A stretch of DNA of 48,561 bases from Sharpea azabuensis DSM 18934 (GCF_000702165.1 NZ_JNKU01000016.1:1-48561); one strand, 5' to 3'; counted from the stretch's first letter, positions 32,039 through 41,397 are shown. Notes: generated from the sequence alone by a model not told the origin. Made by a program: numbers and translations.

Positions 32039-34429
32039 TTATTGTCTGATCACCGCATTGAATTCTTTCTTGACTCTTTCAAGAATCGCATGCATAGCTT
32101 TTGTAATGGATTCTTCATCAAGTGTCTTTGCAGGATCCTGGAAGCGTAATGAAATGGCAATAGATTTCTTGCCTTCTTCTACATGTTCCCCTTCATAGAC
32201 ATCGAAGATCTTTGCATCAACAAGAATTTTCGCTGACTTGAGAATCGTCGTTAAGATGTCCTGAGCAGGTGTTGTAGCATCGACAACAAGCGCCAAGTCA
32301 CGGCTTACTTCAGGATATGTAGGAATAGCTGTAAACTTAAGCGCACTTGTACGTAAGTTCAAGATTTCTGTTAAGTTCAATTCTGCTACATAGACTTCAC
32401 CAACGCCATAAGCTTTGGCCTTAGCTGGATGTACTTCACCAATCACACCAACGATTTTCTTACCAAAGCGAATATAGCCACTTCTTCCTGGATGGAAGTC
32501 TTTGTTTTCTCTTTCAACCTTTGTGAATGTATAACGCTTATTTGAAATACCAAGCTTATCAAATAACGTTTCCACAAAGCCTTTGACAAGATAGAAATCA
32601 ACTGGCTTGCTTTCATTCAACCAAGGAATATCGACATAATGTCCTGTGCAAGCAATCGCTAAGTTAGAGATTTCTTTATCCTGACGTGAATATGTATTGG
32701 CTAATTCAAAGATATTGACATCCTTATTAGAATGATCAAGGTTATATTTAATTGTTGATAATAAAGCAGGCAATAATGACTTTCTGACTACAGCACGTTC
32801 TTCATTGAGCGGTGACATGAGGGCAACTGTTTCTTCATTGTCATGGAAGAGATTGAAGTCGTTGACTGTTTCTGTACTTGTAAGTGTATATGTCAAAACT
32901 TCATGTAAGCCTAGATCAGCCAATGTCTTTCTGATCATCTTTTCCTTGGCCTGCTTATCTGACAAGATACCTTCGGTCATACTCATGAATGGTAATGTGT
33001 TAGGAAGGTTGTCATAGCCATAAAGTCTCGCAACTTCTTCTGTTAAATCAGCATCCATGGAAATATCATTACGATATGTAGGAATTGTGACTTTGAAGTT
33101 TTCTCCATCACTTTCATATGAGAAATGTAGGCGATCAAAGACATCAGCAATCTCCTGAGCAGTAAATGATGTACCCAGAAGACCATTTGTACGGGCAACT
33201 GAAGTTTCAACAACCTTTGGTTCAATAGAAAGTGGAGTATGAACGCTCTTATAGACTTCTTTTGCATCAGCAAGCTGAACAAGCAAGTCAGCACAACGAT
33301 CGAGTACATGAAGACTGTTGGCTGTATCAATAGCACCCTTGATATAATGCTGAGAGGCATCGGTTAAAAGATTAAGACGTCTTGCTGTGGCACGTAGGGT
33401 TGCTCCATCGAATGTTGCGGCTTCAATGACGATATTTGTTGTTGTATCATCAATCTTGGTACTTTCTGCACCCATCACACCAGCAATACAGCCAATACCA
33501 TCATCAGTAGAAACAATGATATCACTTGGTTCAATCTTGTAAGATTCGCCATCAAGCATTGTTTCTTCTGTGTCAAAGCCAGTTTTAATTGTGAAAGCTT
33601 TCTTAGTAAGCTTGTCATAATCATACATATGAATAGGCTGACCTGTTTCTACCATGACAAAGTTAGAAATATCAACGATGTTGTTGATTGGTTTAATACC
33701 TGAAGCAAGCAGGTAGTTTCTAAGCCAAGCAGGTGATTCATGTGTGCTTACGCCCTTAACAAGCTTTGCACCAAAGAAAGGACATAAATTTGTTTCAACA
33801 TGAACCTCAATTTCACTTTCTTTTTCATCATACTTCTTGACTTCTGGATAAGTCACTTCTCTATTTAATAATGCAGCTACTTCATGAGCTAGGCTTGTCA
33901 TTGCCATACAATCACTACGGTTAGGTGTTAAGCCAATATCCATAATAAAGTCATCAAGACCTAAATAGCTTAATGCTTCAACACCTACTGGTGCATCCTG
34001 GTCTAATACATGAATACCAGCCTTATCTTCTTCTCTTAAGAGTCTCTGGTCTTCAATTAATTCTGCAATCGAACAAATCATTCCATTCGATTCAGCACCA
34101 CGGATCTTGCCTGCAGAAATCTTACCGGCATGAAGTTCACAGCCAGGTAATGCCACAATAACCTTTTCACCAGCAGCAACATTAGGTGCACCACAGACAA
34201 TCTGTGTCACTTCACCAGGTGCCACTTCCACCTGACAAATATGTAAATGATCACTATCAGGATGATCAATACATTCCTTGACATAACCAACAACTAACTT
34301 CGTACCAAGCGCTAATGGATAATGTCCTTCTACTTCATGACCAATTCGAGTAATCTTTTCAGCTAATTCTTCAGGATTCTGATCATCAACCTTAACATAT
34401 TGATTCAATAATTTATAACTTGCTAACAT
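32039..34429 (-). CDS. pheT: Phenylalanyl-tRNA synthetase beta subunit
   Basis: 796 residues from ATG 34427-34429 with SD GGGGAGG. Seen domains: B1 start MLASYKLLNQYV, an OB/EMAP tRNA-binding domain (about 40-150; VGYVKECIDHPDSDHLHICQ), B3/B4 editing domain (about 205-400), B5 (about 405-475), a catalytic-like core and the C-terminal anticodon-binding domain (about 700-796; IPTYPEVSRDLALVV). It forms the alpha2-beta2 enzyme with PheS; the beta chain edits Tyr-tRNA-Phe. One base follows the pheS stop. Confidence 0.97.
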   Translation of the reverse strand: MLASYKLLNQYVKVDDQNPEELAEKITRIGHEVEGHYPLALGTKLVVGYVKECIDHPDSDHLHICQVEVAPGEVTQIVCGAPNVAAGEKVIVALPGCELHAGKISAGKIRGAESNGMICSIAELIEDQRLLREEDKAGIHVLDQDAPVGVEALSYLGLDDFIMDIGLTPNRSDCMAMTSLAHEVAALLNREVTYPEVKKYDEKESEIEVHVETNLCPFFGAKLVKGVSTHESPAWLRNYLLASGIKPINNIVDISNFVMVETGQPIHMYDYDKLTKKAFTIKTGFDTEETMLDGESYKIEPSDIIVSTDDGIGCIAGVMGAESTKIDDTTTNIVIEAATFDGATLRATARRLNLLTDASQHYIKGAIDTANSLHVLDRCADLLVQLADAKEVYKSVHTPLSIEPKVVETSVARTNGLLGTSFTAQEIADVFDRLHFSYESDGENFKVTIPTYRNDISMDADLTEEVARLYGYDNLPNTLPFMSMTEGILSDKQAKEKMIRKTLADLGLHEVLTYTLTSTETVNDFNLFHDNEETVALMSPLNEERAVVRKSLLPALLSTIKYNLDHSNKDVNIFELANTYSRQDKEISNLAIACTGHYVDIPWLNESKPVDFYLVKGFVETLFDKLGISNKRYTFTKVERENKDFHPGRSGYIRFGKKIVGVIGEVHPAKAKAYGVGEVYVAELNLTEILNLRTSALKFTAIPTYPEVSRDLALVVDATTPAQDILTTILKSAKILVDAKIFDVYEGEHVEEGKKSIAISLRFQDPAKTLDEESITKAMHAILERVKKEFNAVIRQ

Positions 34430-34430
34430 G

Positions 34431-35474
34431 TTATTCCTCCCCACTAAACTGATTTAAGAATCTCAAATCATCATTATAGAAATCTCTAATATTATCAATG
34501 TCATATTTCAGCATTGCTACTCTTTCAAGACCAATACCAAAGGCAAAGCCCTGCCACTCTTTAGGATCATAGCCACACATTTCAAGAACATGTGGGTTGA
34601 CCATACCAGCACCTAGGATTTCAATCCAGCCGGTACCCTTACACATCGAACAGCCCTTGCCGCCACAGTTACCACAGCTAATATCAACTTCAACTGATGG
34701 TTCAGTAAATGGGAAATAAGAAGGTCTTAAACGAATTTCACGCTTTTCCCCAAACATCTTTTTTACAAATAATTCCAATGTTCCTTTTAAGTCAGCCATT
34801 GTAATATTCTTATCAACAACCAATCCTTCACACTGGGCAAACTGATGAGAATGTGTTGCATCATCATCATCACGACGATAAGTCTTACCAGGACAGATGA
34901 CTTTAATTGGCTGTGCTCCACCATTAGCAATCTTATCCAACATAACATGGGCCTGTACTGGTGATGTATGAGTACGCATAAGTGTATTTTCATCAATATA
35001 GAATGTATCCTGCATATCTCTAGCAGGATGACCCTTAGGGAGATTCATTAACTCGAAGTTATAATGATCAGTTTCTACTTCAGGTCCTTCAGCTACTTCA
35101 TAACCCATTCCTAAGAATAAGTTCTCCAAGTCATTCTTGACAATGGTGATAGGATGCAATGAGCCAGCAGGTAATCTTCTTGAAGGTAAGGAAATATCAA
35201 TATCTTCACTTTCAATCTTTGCTTCAAGAGCTAAAGCTTCAAGTTCAGCTTTCTTAGCTTCAACCTTCTTCGCAATGGATTGCTTAACTTCATTTGAAAT
35301 CTTACCAAAGTTAGCTCTTTCTTCCTTGCTCATGTCACGCATTTGTTTCATTGCTGCCTGAATTGGTGATTTCTTACCAAGATAAGCAACACGTGCATCA
35401 TTCAGTTCTTTCAGATCAGCAGCTTCCTGAATCTTTTTCAGGGCTTCTTCACCGATACGTTTCAACTCGTCCAT
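34431..35474 (-). CDS. pheS: Phenylalanyl-tRNA synthetase alpha subunit
   Basis: 347 residues from ATG 35472-35474 with SD GGAGG; the in-frame extension to 35492 is rejected. It has an N-terminal coiled coil (about 1-85, Lys/Glu rich) that contacts tRNA, then the class II catalytic core: [45 protein letters not shown], and the C-terminal [14 protein letters not shown] (motif 3). Cysteine pairs [16 protein letters not shown] form a zinc-ribbon-like insertion. It is expressed from a Phe-specific T-box leader together with pheT. Confidence 0.97.
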   Translation of the reverse strand: MDELKRIGEEALKKIQEAADLKELNDARVAYLGKKSPIQAAMKQMRDMSKEERANFGKISNEVKQSIAKKVEAKKAELEALALEAKIESEDIDISLPSRRLPAGSLHPITIVKNDLENLFLGMGYEVAEGPEVETDHYNFELMNLPKGHPARDMQDTFYIDENTLMRTHTSPVQAHVMLDKIANGGAQPIKVICPGKTYRRDDDDATHSHQFAQCEGLVVDKNITMADLKGTLELFVKKMFGEKREIRLRPSYFPFTEPSVEVDISCGNCGGKGCSMCKGTGWIEILGAGMVNPHVLEMCGYDPKEWQGFAFGIGLERVAMLKYDIDNIRDFYNDDLRFLNQFSGEE

Positions 35475-35495
35475 ATTCTTCCTCCTAGACAAAAT

Positions 35496-35707
35496 AAAAA
35501 AGTCGCTCCAGCTAGGAACGACTGATATCGCGGTACCATCCTAATTCATGTCAATAGACATGCTCTTGATTGACTTTAACGCAGTTTCACGGCGAGGATT
35601 GGTCGCTCTCCAAGATGAATTCAGTAATCTATCTCATAGAAGATTTCCACCAGCCTCTTCCTCTCTGTACGCCTTTAATTACTTACTACTTCTCTTCATC
35701 GATTTAT
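35496..35707 (-). promoter_or_regulatory. T-box leader of pheST (Phe specifier)
   Basis: Minus strand: specifier context GAA-TTC-ATC at 35614-35622, with TTC (Phe) at 35617-35619; T-box core TTAGGATGGTACCGCG (35529-35544); and terminator AGTCG(T)TCC-TAGCT-GGA(G)CGACT plus T-run (35496-35523). The layout matches the leuS leader in this window. Confidence 0.92.
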
Positions 35708-35713
35708 GTGACT

Positions 35714-35742
35714 ATTATAATCAAAAGTTTAGGCTTTATCAA
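35714..35742 (-). promoter_or_regulatory. pheST promoter
   Basis: Minus strand: -35 TTGATA (35737-35742), 17-base spacer, -10 TATAAT (35714-35719), starting nine bases before the stop of the next gene's frame. Confidence 0.82.
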
Positions 35743-35750
35743 GCCATTAT

Positions 35751-36461
35751 TTAACGCTTGATAGCTTCATCCTTCTTAAAATAGTGTCCTCTAAACTCCG
35801 CATTGATCTGAGAGAGTTCTTTCAGCCCTTCAACATAATCATCATACATATCTGCCAAACCACCATCAAAGCCTTCACAGTCAACATCAACACCTAGTGA
35901 TTCTCTGACAATTCTAAGACGTTCTTCGCGAGTAGTATTCTTGATAAGATAGCGATCAGCACTTGTTGGTGTGACGAAGGTTGTCTCTTCTTGAATAGCG
36001 ACTTCTTCAACATGTGGTTCTTCTCTTGGTGCAACAGGCTGATTAACAGCTACACTCTCCCCTTCTGTATCATAAATCATATGACCTGTATGAACAATGG
36101 AGAGCACAAATTCTCTTTCTTTCTCACCTTTATGATAGATACCTTTATAAAGAGAGAGATAATCATTATATGTTTCTTCAATAATCTCTAAATCAAATGA
36201 TTCATGTTTATTGATAAACTTCACTAAGTCATGACGTTTACCTTTAATCTTGTCCCCATCAATCTTATAGATTGTAAGTTCACTAGCTTCTAAATCAACA
36301 TCTTCAAAGAAGACTTTGCCTTCAAGCTTTTCTTCTCCTTTATAATATCCATCTTCAAATAAGATTCTTAAACGATTACCCACAAGATCCATATGTTCCA
36401 TATGGGCCTTTTCTAATGTATAGGGTAATTGATAATGAATCTTCTTTCTAATTGTCTGCAT
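35751..36461 (-). CDS. Unrecognised acidic cytoplasmic protein
   Basis: 236 residues, which I do not recognise. No signal peptide or membrane segment. The N-terminal part (about 1-135) is predicted beta-rich with many charged residues (NRLRILFEDGYYKGEEKLEG, KVFFEDVDLEASELTIYKID). A Pro/Glu-rich stretch (about 142-165) looks like a linker. The C-terminal part (about 165-236; TTREERLRIVRESLGVDVD, DMYDDYVEGLKELSQINAEF) is helical. SD GGGAGG precedes ATG, and codon use is like that of its neighbours, so it is a real gene. It lies 13 bases after dgkA and is probably the last gene of the srtB-dgkA unit. Function unknown. Confidence 0.8.
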   Translation of the reverse strand: MQTIRKKIHYQLPYTLEKAHMEHMDLVGNRLRILFEDGYYKGEEKLEGKVFFEDVDLEASELTIYKIDGDKIKGKRHDLVKFINKHESFDLEIIEETYNDYLSLYKGIYHKGEKEREFVLSIVHTGHMIYDTEGESVAVNQPVAPREEPHVEEVAIQEETTFVTPTSADRYLIKNTTREERLRIVRESLGVDVDCEGFDGGLADMYDDYVEGLKELSQINAEFRGHYFKKDEAIKR

Positions 36462-36474
36462 TGTTTTGCCTCCC

Positions 36475-36834
36475 TTATAGTTTTGAAAGTAAATGTGGTA
36501 TGAATATGGCTAGGCCAATGATTGCTGAAGCAATAGCACTCACTAAGACTGCTCCTGCCGCTCCGTCTTTAGCCAGTTTCGCAAGTTCATGATAGTCAGG
36601 TGAAGCTAAGTCAACAACGGCTTCTATAGCTGTATTGACAAGCTCAAGTGAGATCACTAAGCCAAACAAGACCATACAGATCAGCCATTCTGTCTTTGTC
36701 AGCTGAAAATAAATACCACATAGAATAACCGCAATCATAAATCCTAAATGTATCTTGATATTACGCTCCTTCTTGATTGTCGCTACAATGCCCATAAAGG
36801 CATGATAGAAACTCTTGCTTAATGGCTGTCTCAT
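36475..36834 (-). CDS. dgkA: Diacylglycerol/undecaprenol kinase
   Basis: 119 residues with three membrane helices. Seen: the DgkA signature ELVNTAIEAVVDLASPDYHE followed by LAKLAKDGAAGAVLVSA, holding the catalytic Glu and the Asn of the lipid-kinase fold. Family knowledge: in Firmicutes the enzyme mostly phosphorylates undecaprenol, feeding the wall-lipid carrier pool; E. coli DgkA uses diacylglycerol. The ATG overlaps the sortase stop by four bases (ATGA), so the two are coupled. Confidence 0.92.
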   Translation of the reverse strand: MRQPLSKSFYHAFMGIVATIKKERNIKIHLGFMIAVILCGIYFQLTKTEWLICMVLFGLVISLELVNTAIEAVVDLASPDYHELAKLAKDGAAGAVLVSAIASAIIGLAIFIPHLLSKL

Positions 36835-37559
36835 GAAATCACCACATTTCTATCCAATCTCGCACCTAGTACATAACGTCTTGGATCATCATGGGTTAAG
36901 CATGTTGAAAGCATGAGTAGTGGTGCTTCTTCTTTACTGACTTCGCTAACCTGCGCTGCTTTGTTCTGCATTGCCGAAATAACTTCCTGATAACTTGCAT
37001 TGTTGTAATAAAGTGGACTATTGGCATTGAGGACACGTCCAACATAAGTTGTATAGACATTGACACTACCATCTGGTAAATACAAATAGACTTTATTATA
37101 TTTCTTAAACGTATCACTTTCGACAAAATATCTTAAGTCATGAAAACGTGAGCCATTTTTCATATTATGCCCATAGATGACTGTCTGGACATCTTTGAAA
37201 TTGGCATTATTGACATTTTCCACAAACAGTTCTCCGGCAAAGGAATACTGTTTATCAATATTGTGATGTAAATAGGTATCATTGTTGGCACCCTTAAGAA
37301 CAACTTCATCAATCTTTGTCCCTGGGATATAAAGCCAGCCTACGACATCCGCATTCTTTTGTTTTAAGGCTGTAAAGTCTATTTTACGCTTTAAAGGGTC
37401 ATTGGAATCGTCAATTTGTTTGACATAAGTCTCTTTAACAGCTTTTGTATCTTTGTCCACCTTATAATATTTAAAGCCAATCGTTACGAGATTATAGGCG
37501 GCATAGAGAAAAATTCCTAAAAAGATGACCAGCAAGATTTTTCTGATAACTTCTTTCAT
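36831..37559 (-). CDS. srtB: Class B sortase
   Basis: 242 residues from ATG 37557-37559, seven bases after an AAAGG SD. One N-terminal signal-anchor helix (about 7-28), then the sortase barrel. Catalytic residues seen: His131 in IYGHNM, Cys220 in LSTC and Arg227/228 in DPRRYV. The family-B feature is the long GWLYIPGTKIDEVV region near 74-87 and the helix insertion before Cys. Family knowledge: class B sortases attach NPxTx-motif proteins (often haem uptake) or build pili. No sortase substrate lies in the window, so the target is unknown. Confidence 0.92.
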   Translation of the reverse strand: MKEVIRKILLVIFLGIFLYAAYNLVTIGFKYYKVDKDTKAVKETYVKQIDDSNDPLKRKIDFTALKQKNADVVGWLYIPGTKIDEVVLKGANNDTYLHHNIDKQYSFAGELFVENVNNANFKDVQTVIYGHNMKNGSRFHDLRYFVESDTFKKYNKVYLYLPDGSVNVYTTYVGRVLNANSPLYYNNASYQEVISAMQNKAAQVSEVSKEEAPLLMLSTCLTHDDPRRYVLGARLDRNVVIS

Positions 37560-37577
37560 ACAATAACCTTTCACGCT

Positions 37578-37850
37578 CTAATAAGTGATATTAAAGCCCT
37601 TTTCTCTTGAATCTACTGGCATTTCGTGCATTTCAACATTTGTGATATCAATCCAGCGTTCATTACGCATACGGACAATAAAACGGTTGATGACGGACTG
37701 TTCACCCTGGAGTTCACATTCAACACGCCCATCATAGAGATTACGACACCAGCCAGTTAGTCCTAGTTCATTGGCAATCATGCTGGCACGAAAACGAAAG
37801 CCAACACCCTGTACTTCGCCACTAAAATAAATATGTTCTCTTACCATCAT
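37578..37850 (-). CDS. Acylphosphatase
   Basis: 90 residues, the standard size. Seen: GEVQGVGFRFRASMIANELG with the phosphate-binding Arg in GVGFR, and GWCRNLYDGRVECELQGE with the catalytic Asn. It hydrolyses carboxyl phosphates such as acetyl phosphate. Start and preceding stop share a base (TAATG), so it is co-translated with the TrmH-type methyltransferase, a pairing common in Firmicutes. The second Met is one codon later and could also be used. Confidence 0.95.
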   Translation of the reverse strand: MMVREHIYFSGEVQGVGFRFRASMIANELGLTGWCRNLYDGRVECELQGEQSVINRFIVRMRNERWIDITNVEMHEMPVDSREKGFNITY

Positions 37851-38572
37851 TATTCCTCCCGATATGTATACATGACAATTGCTGCGGCAATGCCAACATT
37901 GAGTGATTCCATATTGTTGATAGGAATATAAAGTCGTTCATCACAGAGATCTGCAATCTCATCATGCATGCCATTACCTTCATTTCCCATCACAAAAGCC
38001 ATATAATCTTTCTTCTTGATATCATGAATATCTTTCACATTTCTGAGTGCTGTACCAACGACTTCAACACCATCCTGCTTGAGTTGAGGGATGATTGTCT
38101 TCAAGTCTTCGACAATAATAGGAAGACGGAAGATGGCTCCCTGGGTCGCTCTTAAGACCTTTTCGTTATAAAGATCCACTGTATCAGGTGAAAGAATTAC
38201 CTGATCATAGCCTAAGGCAAGGGCTGTTCTTAGGATGGTGCCAAGATTGCCTGGATCTTGAATACAGTCTAAAAGAAGTGAACGCTGTTGTTTTTGATAA
38301 GTGTAAGCCAGTTTCTTGCAGACAGCCATATAAGGCTGCGGTGTCTTCGTCGTAGCGAGTTTATGCATGACTGCATCACTCACATAAAGCAGTTCACAAT
38401 CAGCCTGATAGTTTTGATCAGTTGTAATGATTGTTATGGCTAGGTTATGTTTAATAGCTTCTTCAACCATATGTTTGCCTTCCACAAGAAAAAGGCCTTT
38501 TTCATCACGTTGTTTTTTCTTATGCAAGGCATTAATTTCCTTAATGCGTGGATTATTAACTGAAGTAATCAT
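37850..38572 (-). CDS. TrmH/SpoU-family RNA methyltransferase
   Basis: 240 residues. An N-terminal substrate-binding domain (ITSVNNPRIKEINALHKKKQ, LFLVEGKHMVEEAI) is followed by the SPOUT knot: LDCIQDPGNLGTILRTA (motif 1, with catalytic Arg), MGNEGNGM (motif 2) and IPINNMESLNVGIAAAI (motif 3). Family knowledge: it 2'-O-methylates rRNA or tRNA with SAM; the target nucleotide is not predictable (RlmB- and TsnR-like members differ). It is upstream of and coupled to the acylphosphatase. Confidence 0.92.
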   Translation of the reverse strand: MITSVNNPRIKEINALHKKKQRDEKGLFLVEGKHMVEEAIKHNLAITIITTDQNYQADCELLYVSDAVMHKLATTKTPQPYMAVCKKLAYTYQKQQRSLLLDCIQDPGNLGTILRTALALGYDQVILSPDTVDLYNEKVLRATQGAIFRLPIIVEDLKTIIPQLKQDGVEVVGTALRNVKDIHDIKKKDYMAFVMGNEGNGMHDEIADLCDERLYIPINNMESLNVGIAAAIVMYTYREE

Positions 38573-38574
38573 AT

Positions 38575-39231
38575 TTATAAAGCTCCCCTTAATTGTTCAT
38601 GCCAGTAGTCATAATCAGGCATCCGTTTATAGACTTCTTGATAGAAAGTTTTGGAATGATTAGAAACAAGGAAATGGCACAATTCATGAATAATAACACT
38701 ATCAATCACTCTTGTATCAAAGTGCACCAGCATGCAGTTAAAGGCCACTTCCTGACGTTCATAATAGCAGCTCCCCCATCGTGAGCGATAAGGCTTAACG
38801 ATAATACGGGGCATACTCAAAGCAAAGTCATGTTGAAGATAATAGCTGATGCGTGTTTGAAGATAGCCATAAAGCTTCCTAGCTAAATACTGACTTAAGG
38901 TCTTTTCAAAATCATAAGAATGAATATCAAGACAATTGCCATGTTCTTCAACAATAGCACGCTGATCAACAACATGTTTTAACGCATAGCGTTTCCCAAA
39001 TACATAGACAAAGCCCCCATCTTGGAAATCATAGAGTGGCTTGAATGCTTCAATTGCTTTTACAAACTTCTCCTCATGTTTCTTCAAAAACGCTTCTACC
39101 ACGGAAGTCTCAACATGGTAAGGCGCATGAACTTCTATGACGCCACCACGCACCGTGGCACTCATGGAACGCATTTTACGCCTGCTTAAATAATATGGAT
39201 ATTGTTTCCCTTTTAATTCTATATAACTCAT
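38575..39231 (-). CDS. DUF45/YgjP-type zinc metallohydrolase
   Basis: 218 residues if begun at ATG 39229-39231; this start has GGAGG only one base upstream, which is too close to be ideal. A GTG at 39273 with GAGGT directly before it is the alternative. Seen: SRRKMRSMSATVRGGVIEVH near the start, YRSRWGSCYYERQEVAFNCM, and the zinc site VIIHELCHFLVSNHSKTFYQ (HExxH-type HELCH plus a distal His). Family knowledge: UTP-pyrophosphatase/metal hydrolase fold, poorly characterised. It lies between the ABC ATPase and the methyltransferase. Confidence 0.85.
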   Translation of the reverse strand: MSYIELKGKQYPYYLSRRKMRSMSATVRGGVIEVHAPYHVETSVVEAFLKKHEEKFVKAIEAFKPLYDFQDGGFVYVFGKRYALKHVVDQRAIVEEHGNCLDIHSYDFEKTLSQYLARKLYGYLQTRISYYLQHDFALSMPRIIVKPYRSRWGSCYYERQEVAFNCMLVHFDTRVIDSVIIHELCHFLVSNHSKTFYQEVYKRMPDYDYWHEQLRGAL

Positions 39232-39276
39232 ACCTCCATTATAAAGAAAAATAAGACAAAAAGAAAGAGACACACC

Positions 39277-40056
39277 TCATTGTGCCTCTTTCATGAAATA
39301 GCTTTGTGCTTCATTAGAATTGATATCAACAATCCGATTGAAATAATCTTTCTGTTCAAGCGCTTCTTTATGAATTGTATGTTCAATCATCCCATCCTTG
39401 ATATAAAGCAGCTTACTTGAATAAGATGCAATAAGAGGATCATGGGTCACCATTAAGACTGTGACACCTTCCTCTATATTCAGTTTACTAAAGAAGTCTA
39501 ATACTTCATGACTATTGGCACTATCAAGATTACCGGTTGGTTCATCAGCAACAATAATCTTCGGATGATTGATAAGAGCTCGTGCTATCGCAATACGTTG
39601 TCTTTGTCCCCCGCTACACTCATAGGGATATTTCTCTAAAAGTTTTTCAATATTAAGCTTGCTTGCAATACTGATAATACGCTCATCAATCTCTTGCCTA
39701 TTAACTGAAGCTAGTGATAATGGTACAGCAATATTTTCTTTTACCGTCAAAGCATCAAGCAAGTTGAAATTCTGAAAGATAAAGCCTAATCGTTCATAGC
39801 GTAATAAGCCAACTTGATGACTAGAGAGCGTTCTGACTTCTTCTCCATCAATAAAGACCTTACCCTTTGTGGGGAAGTCAATGGTCGTCAACACATTCAG
39901 CAACGTGCTCTTGCCTGCCCCACTTGGCCCCATAATACAAACAAACTCTCCCTCATTTATTGTCAATGTGATATCATTTAAAGCCTGATAGGGATGCTTT
40001 GAACCAAGCCCGTAGATTTTTGAAACATGTTCTGCTTTAATTATTTCCTTACTCAT
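39277..40056 (-). CDS. ABC transporter ATPase, BceA/MacB-type
   Basis: 259 residues from ATG 40054-40056, placed after an AAGGTG SD; the upstream in-frame extension overlaps the permease gene. Seen: Walker A GPSGAGKST at 43-51, Q-loop FIFQNFNLLD, signature CSGGQRQR, Walker B IIVADEPTGNLD and H-loop VTHDP. It has the sequence style of BceA/LolD ATPases that drive FtsX-like permeases. It overlaps the permease stop (ATGAGTAA, eight bases), so the two are coupled. No BceRS two-component genes are adjacent. Confidence 0.92.
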   Translation of the reverse strand: MSKEIIKAEHVSKIYGLGSKHPYQALNDITLTINEGEFVCIMGPSGAGKSTLLNVLTTIDFPTKGKVFIDGEEVRTLSSHQVGLLRYERLGFIFQNFNLLDALTVKENIAVPLSLASVNRQEIDERIISIASKLNIEKLLEKYPYECSGGQRQRIAIARALINHPKIIVADEPTGNLDSANSHEVLDFFSKLNIEEGVTVLMVTHDPLIASYSSKLLYIKDGMIEHTIHKEALEQKDYFNRIVDINSNEAQSYFMKEAQ

Positions 40057-41332
40057 CTTTGACACCTTCTTCAAGTTCAACAATAATAGACTGACGATAA
40101 TATCTCCATGTCATCAACGCCATAATAACAGGAGGCAGGATATTTATAACCATCACAATCATTACAAATGACAAAGAAATAGTATGATTCATTAACAGCA
40201 GTAACAGCATAATAATGATATAAAGACCAGGCAAAGCAATCAGCAGCCCAAAAAAGCTCATAACTTCCTGCTTAATGATTTTCTTGAACTGATCAAGCAT
40301 ATAGCCAACCTTATATAAATTGATAATAGCCATCTTTCTCTTTAAAATCATACTGCGATAGAGATACATCATAGAAACAGATAGCAGTAAAGAAGTGATA
40401 ATATAAGCATGAGCTGCAACAAGACTTTCCACAGGGTCATCCTTCAATGTCATAATCATATGAATCATCATGATTGTGGCAATGCAATAAATAGTGATAA
40501 TATGTTTTGCCTTCTTTAATACTTCACTAAGAAAGCTCATACTTATAAGAGCAATCTTATCATCGATCAAACGCAAAGACGTCTGTTTCTTTAGGAAATG
40601 GGGGATTGTTTTAACAAGCATCCCAGCACTGCCAATTGCCCCAACCATGCACGGCATTGCGTAGCGATCTATGTCTACAGGCACTGTCAAAAACATGACG
40701 ATGGCAAGCAAGGCAATAATAATATAGGCAGAACTAGGTAAATGGAGCATCACAACATTGGAATCATTCCTTATATGATCTTCATGCAATAGATCTGCAA
40801 TATTATGACGATAAACAAAACCAGCATCTATCAAAAGAATAACCGGAATAAGAACAAGAAAGAACAAGCCAGTATAAAGAAAGCAATGCAAAGGTTGAAA
40901 GAAAGGCGAAGCATGAATATGCATCAAGATAAACATCACTTTATTGATACCTACTGCCATAAAATAGCCAGTGCATAATCCCAAGGGTAAAAAGGCTATC
41001 AACAACATCATGATTTGTAACCAGAGATAAGATGTAATGGCTAGAAAGCTTTGCCCACTCATCCCCATAATGAGTAACTCTTCTGATTTTAGTTGAAGAA
41101 AAGCATCATTCGCAAAGTAGAGCATGACTGATGAAAAGCAAATAACAATAAAAATAATAAAGGTTATGAGAAAATCACCCATATAAGCTTCCCCGTGTCT
41201 GATAGAGGGATTATTGACAACATCGCTTAAGATAACAGTTGTAATAACGAGAAAAAATAGCATTAAGCCATATGCCAATGACTCTTTCCGTTTTCTTAAA
41301 AGCATTTTGTAAGCAAATCGTACCAGCCCCAT
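40049..41332 (-). CDS. ABC permease, FtsX/Bce-like but without the large extracellular domain
   Basis: 427 residues with about ten membrane helices in the BceB-like 4+6 arrangement (first helix about 19-38, last about 390-412). Start MGLVRFAYKMLLRKRKESLA is typical of this permease group. Family knowledge: BceB proteins are about 650 residues and carry a large extracellular domain between helices 7 and 8 that senses peptide antibiotics. Seen here: no such domain; the helices follow each other with short loops. It pairs with the downstream ATPase. It could be an efflux, lipid or antibiotic-defence module; the substrate is unknown. Confidence 0.85.
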   Translation of the reverse strand: MGLVRFAYKMLLRKRKESLAYGLMLFFLVITTVILSDVVNNPSIRHGEAYMGDFLITFIIFIVICFSSVMLYFANDAFLQLKSEELLIMGMSGQSFLAITSYLWLQIMMLLIAFLPLGLCTGYFMAVGINKVMFILMHIHASPFFQPLHCFLYTGLFFLVLIPVILLIDAGFVYRHNIADLLHEDHIRNDSNVVMLHLPSSAYIIIALLAIVMFLTVPVDIDRYAMPCMVGAIGSAGMLVKTIPHFLKKQTSLRLIDDKIALISMSFLSEVLKKAKHIITIYCIATIMMIHMIMTLKDDPVESLVAAHAYIITSLLLSVSMMYLYRSMILKRKMAIINLYKVGYMLDQFKKIIKQEVMSFFGLLIALPGLYIIIMLLLLLMNHTISLSFVMIVMVINILPPVIMALMTWRYYRQSIIVELEEGVKDE

Positions 41333-41355
41333 AACAAACCTCCGTAAGCTCTTAC

Positions 41356-41384
41356 ATTATACTACTAAGATATGATTATATGAA
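41356..41384 (-). promoter_or_regulatory. Promoter of the permease/ATPase/DUF45 unit
   Basis: Minus strand: -35 TTCATA (41379-41384), 17-base spacer, -10 TATAAT (41356-41361), 24 bases before the permease start. Confidence 0.65.
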
Positions 41385-41397
41385 AGAAAAAGATGCG

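Noticed and set aside
39236-39241. TATAAT just upstream of the DUF45 gene start, suggesting a leaderless promoter.
   Set aside because: No -35 or extended -10 is present, and the gene follows the ABC ATPase within a few bases, so it is better explained as part of that operon.
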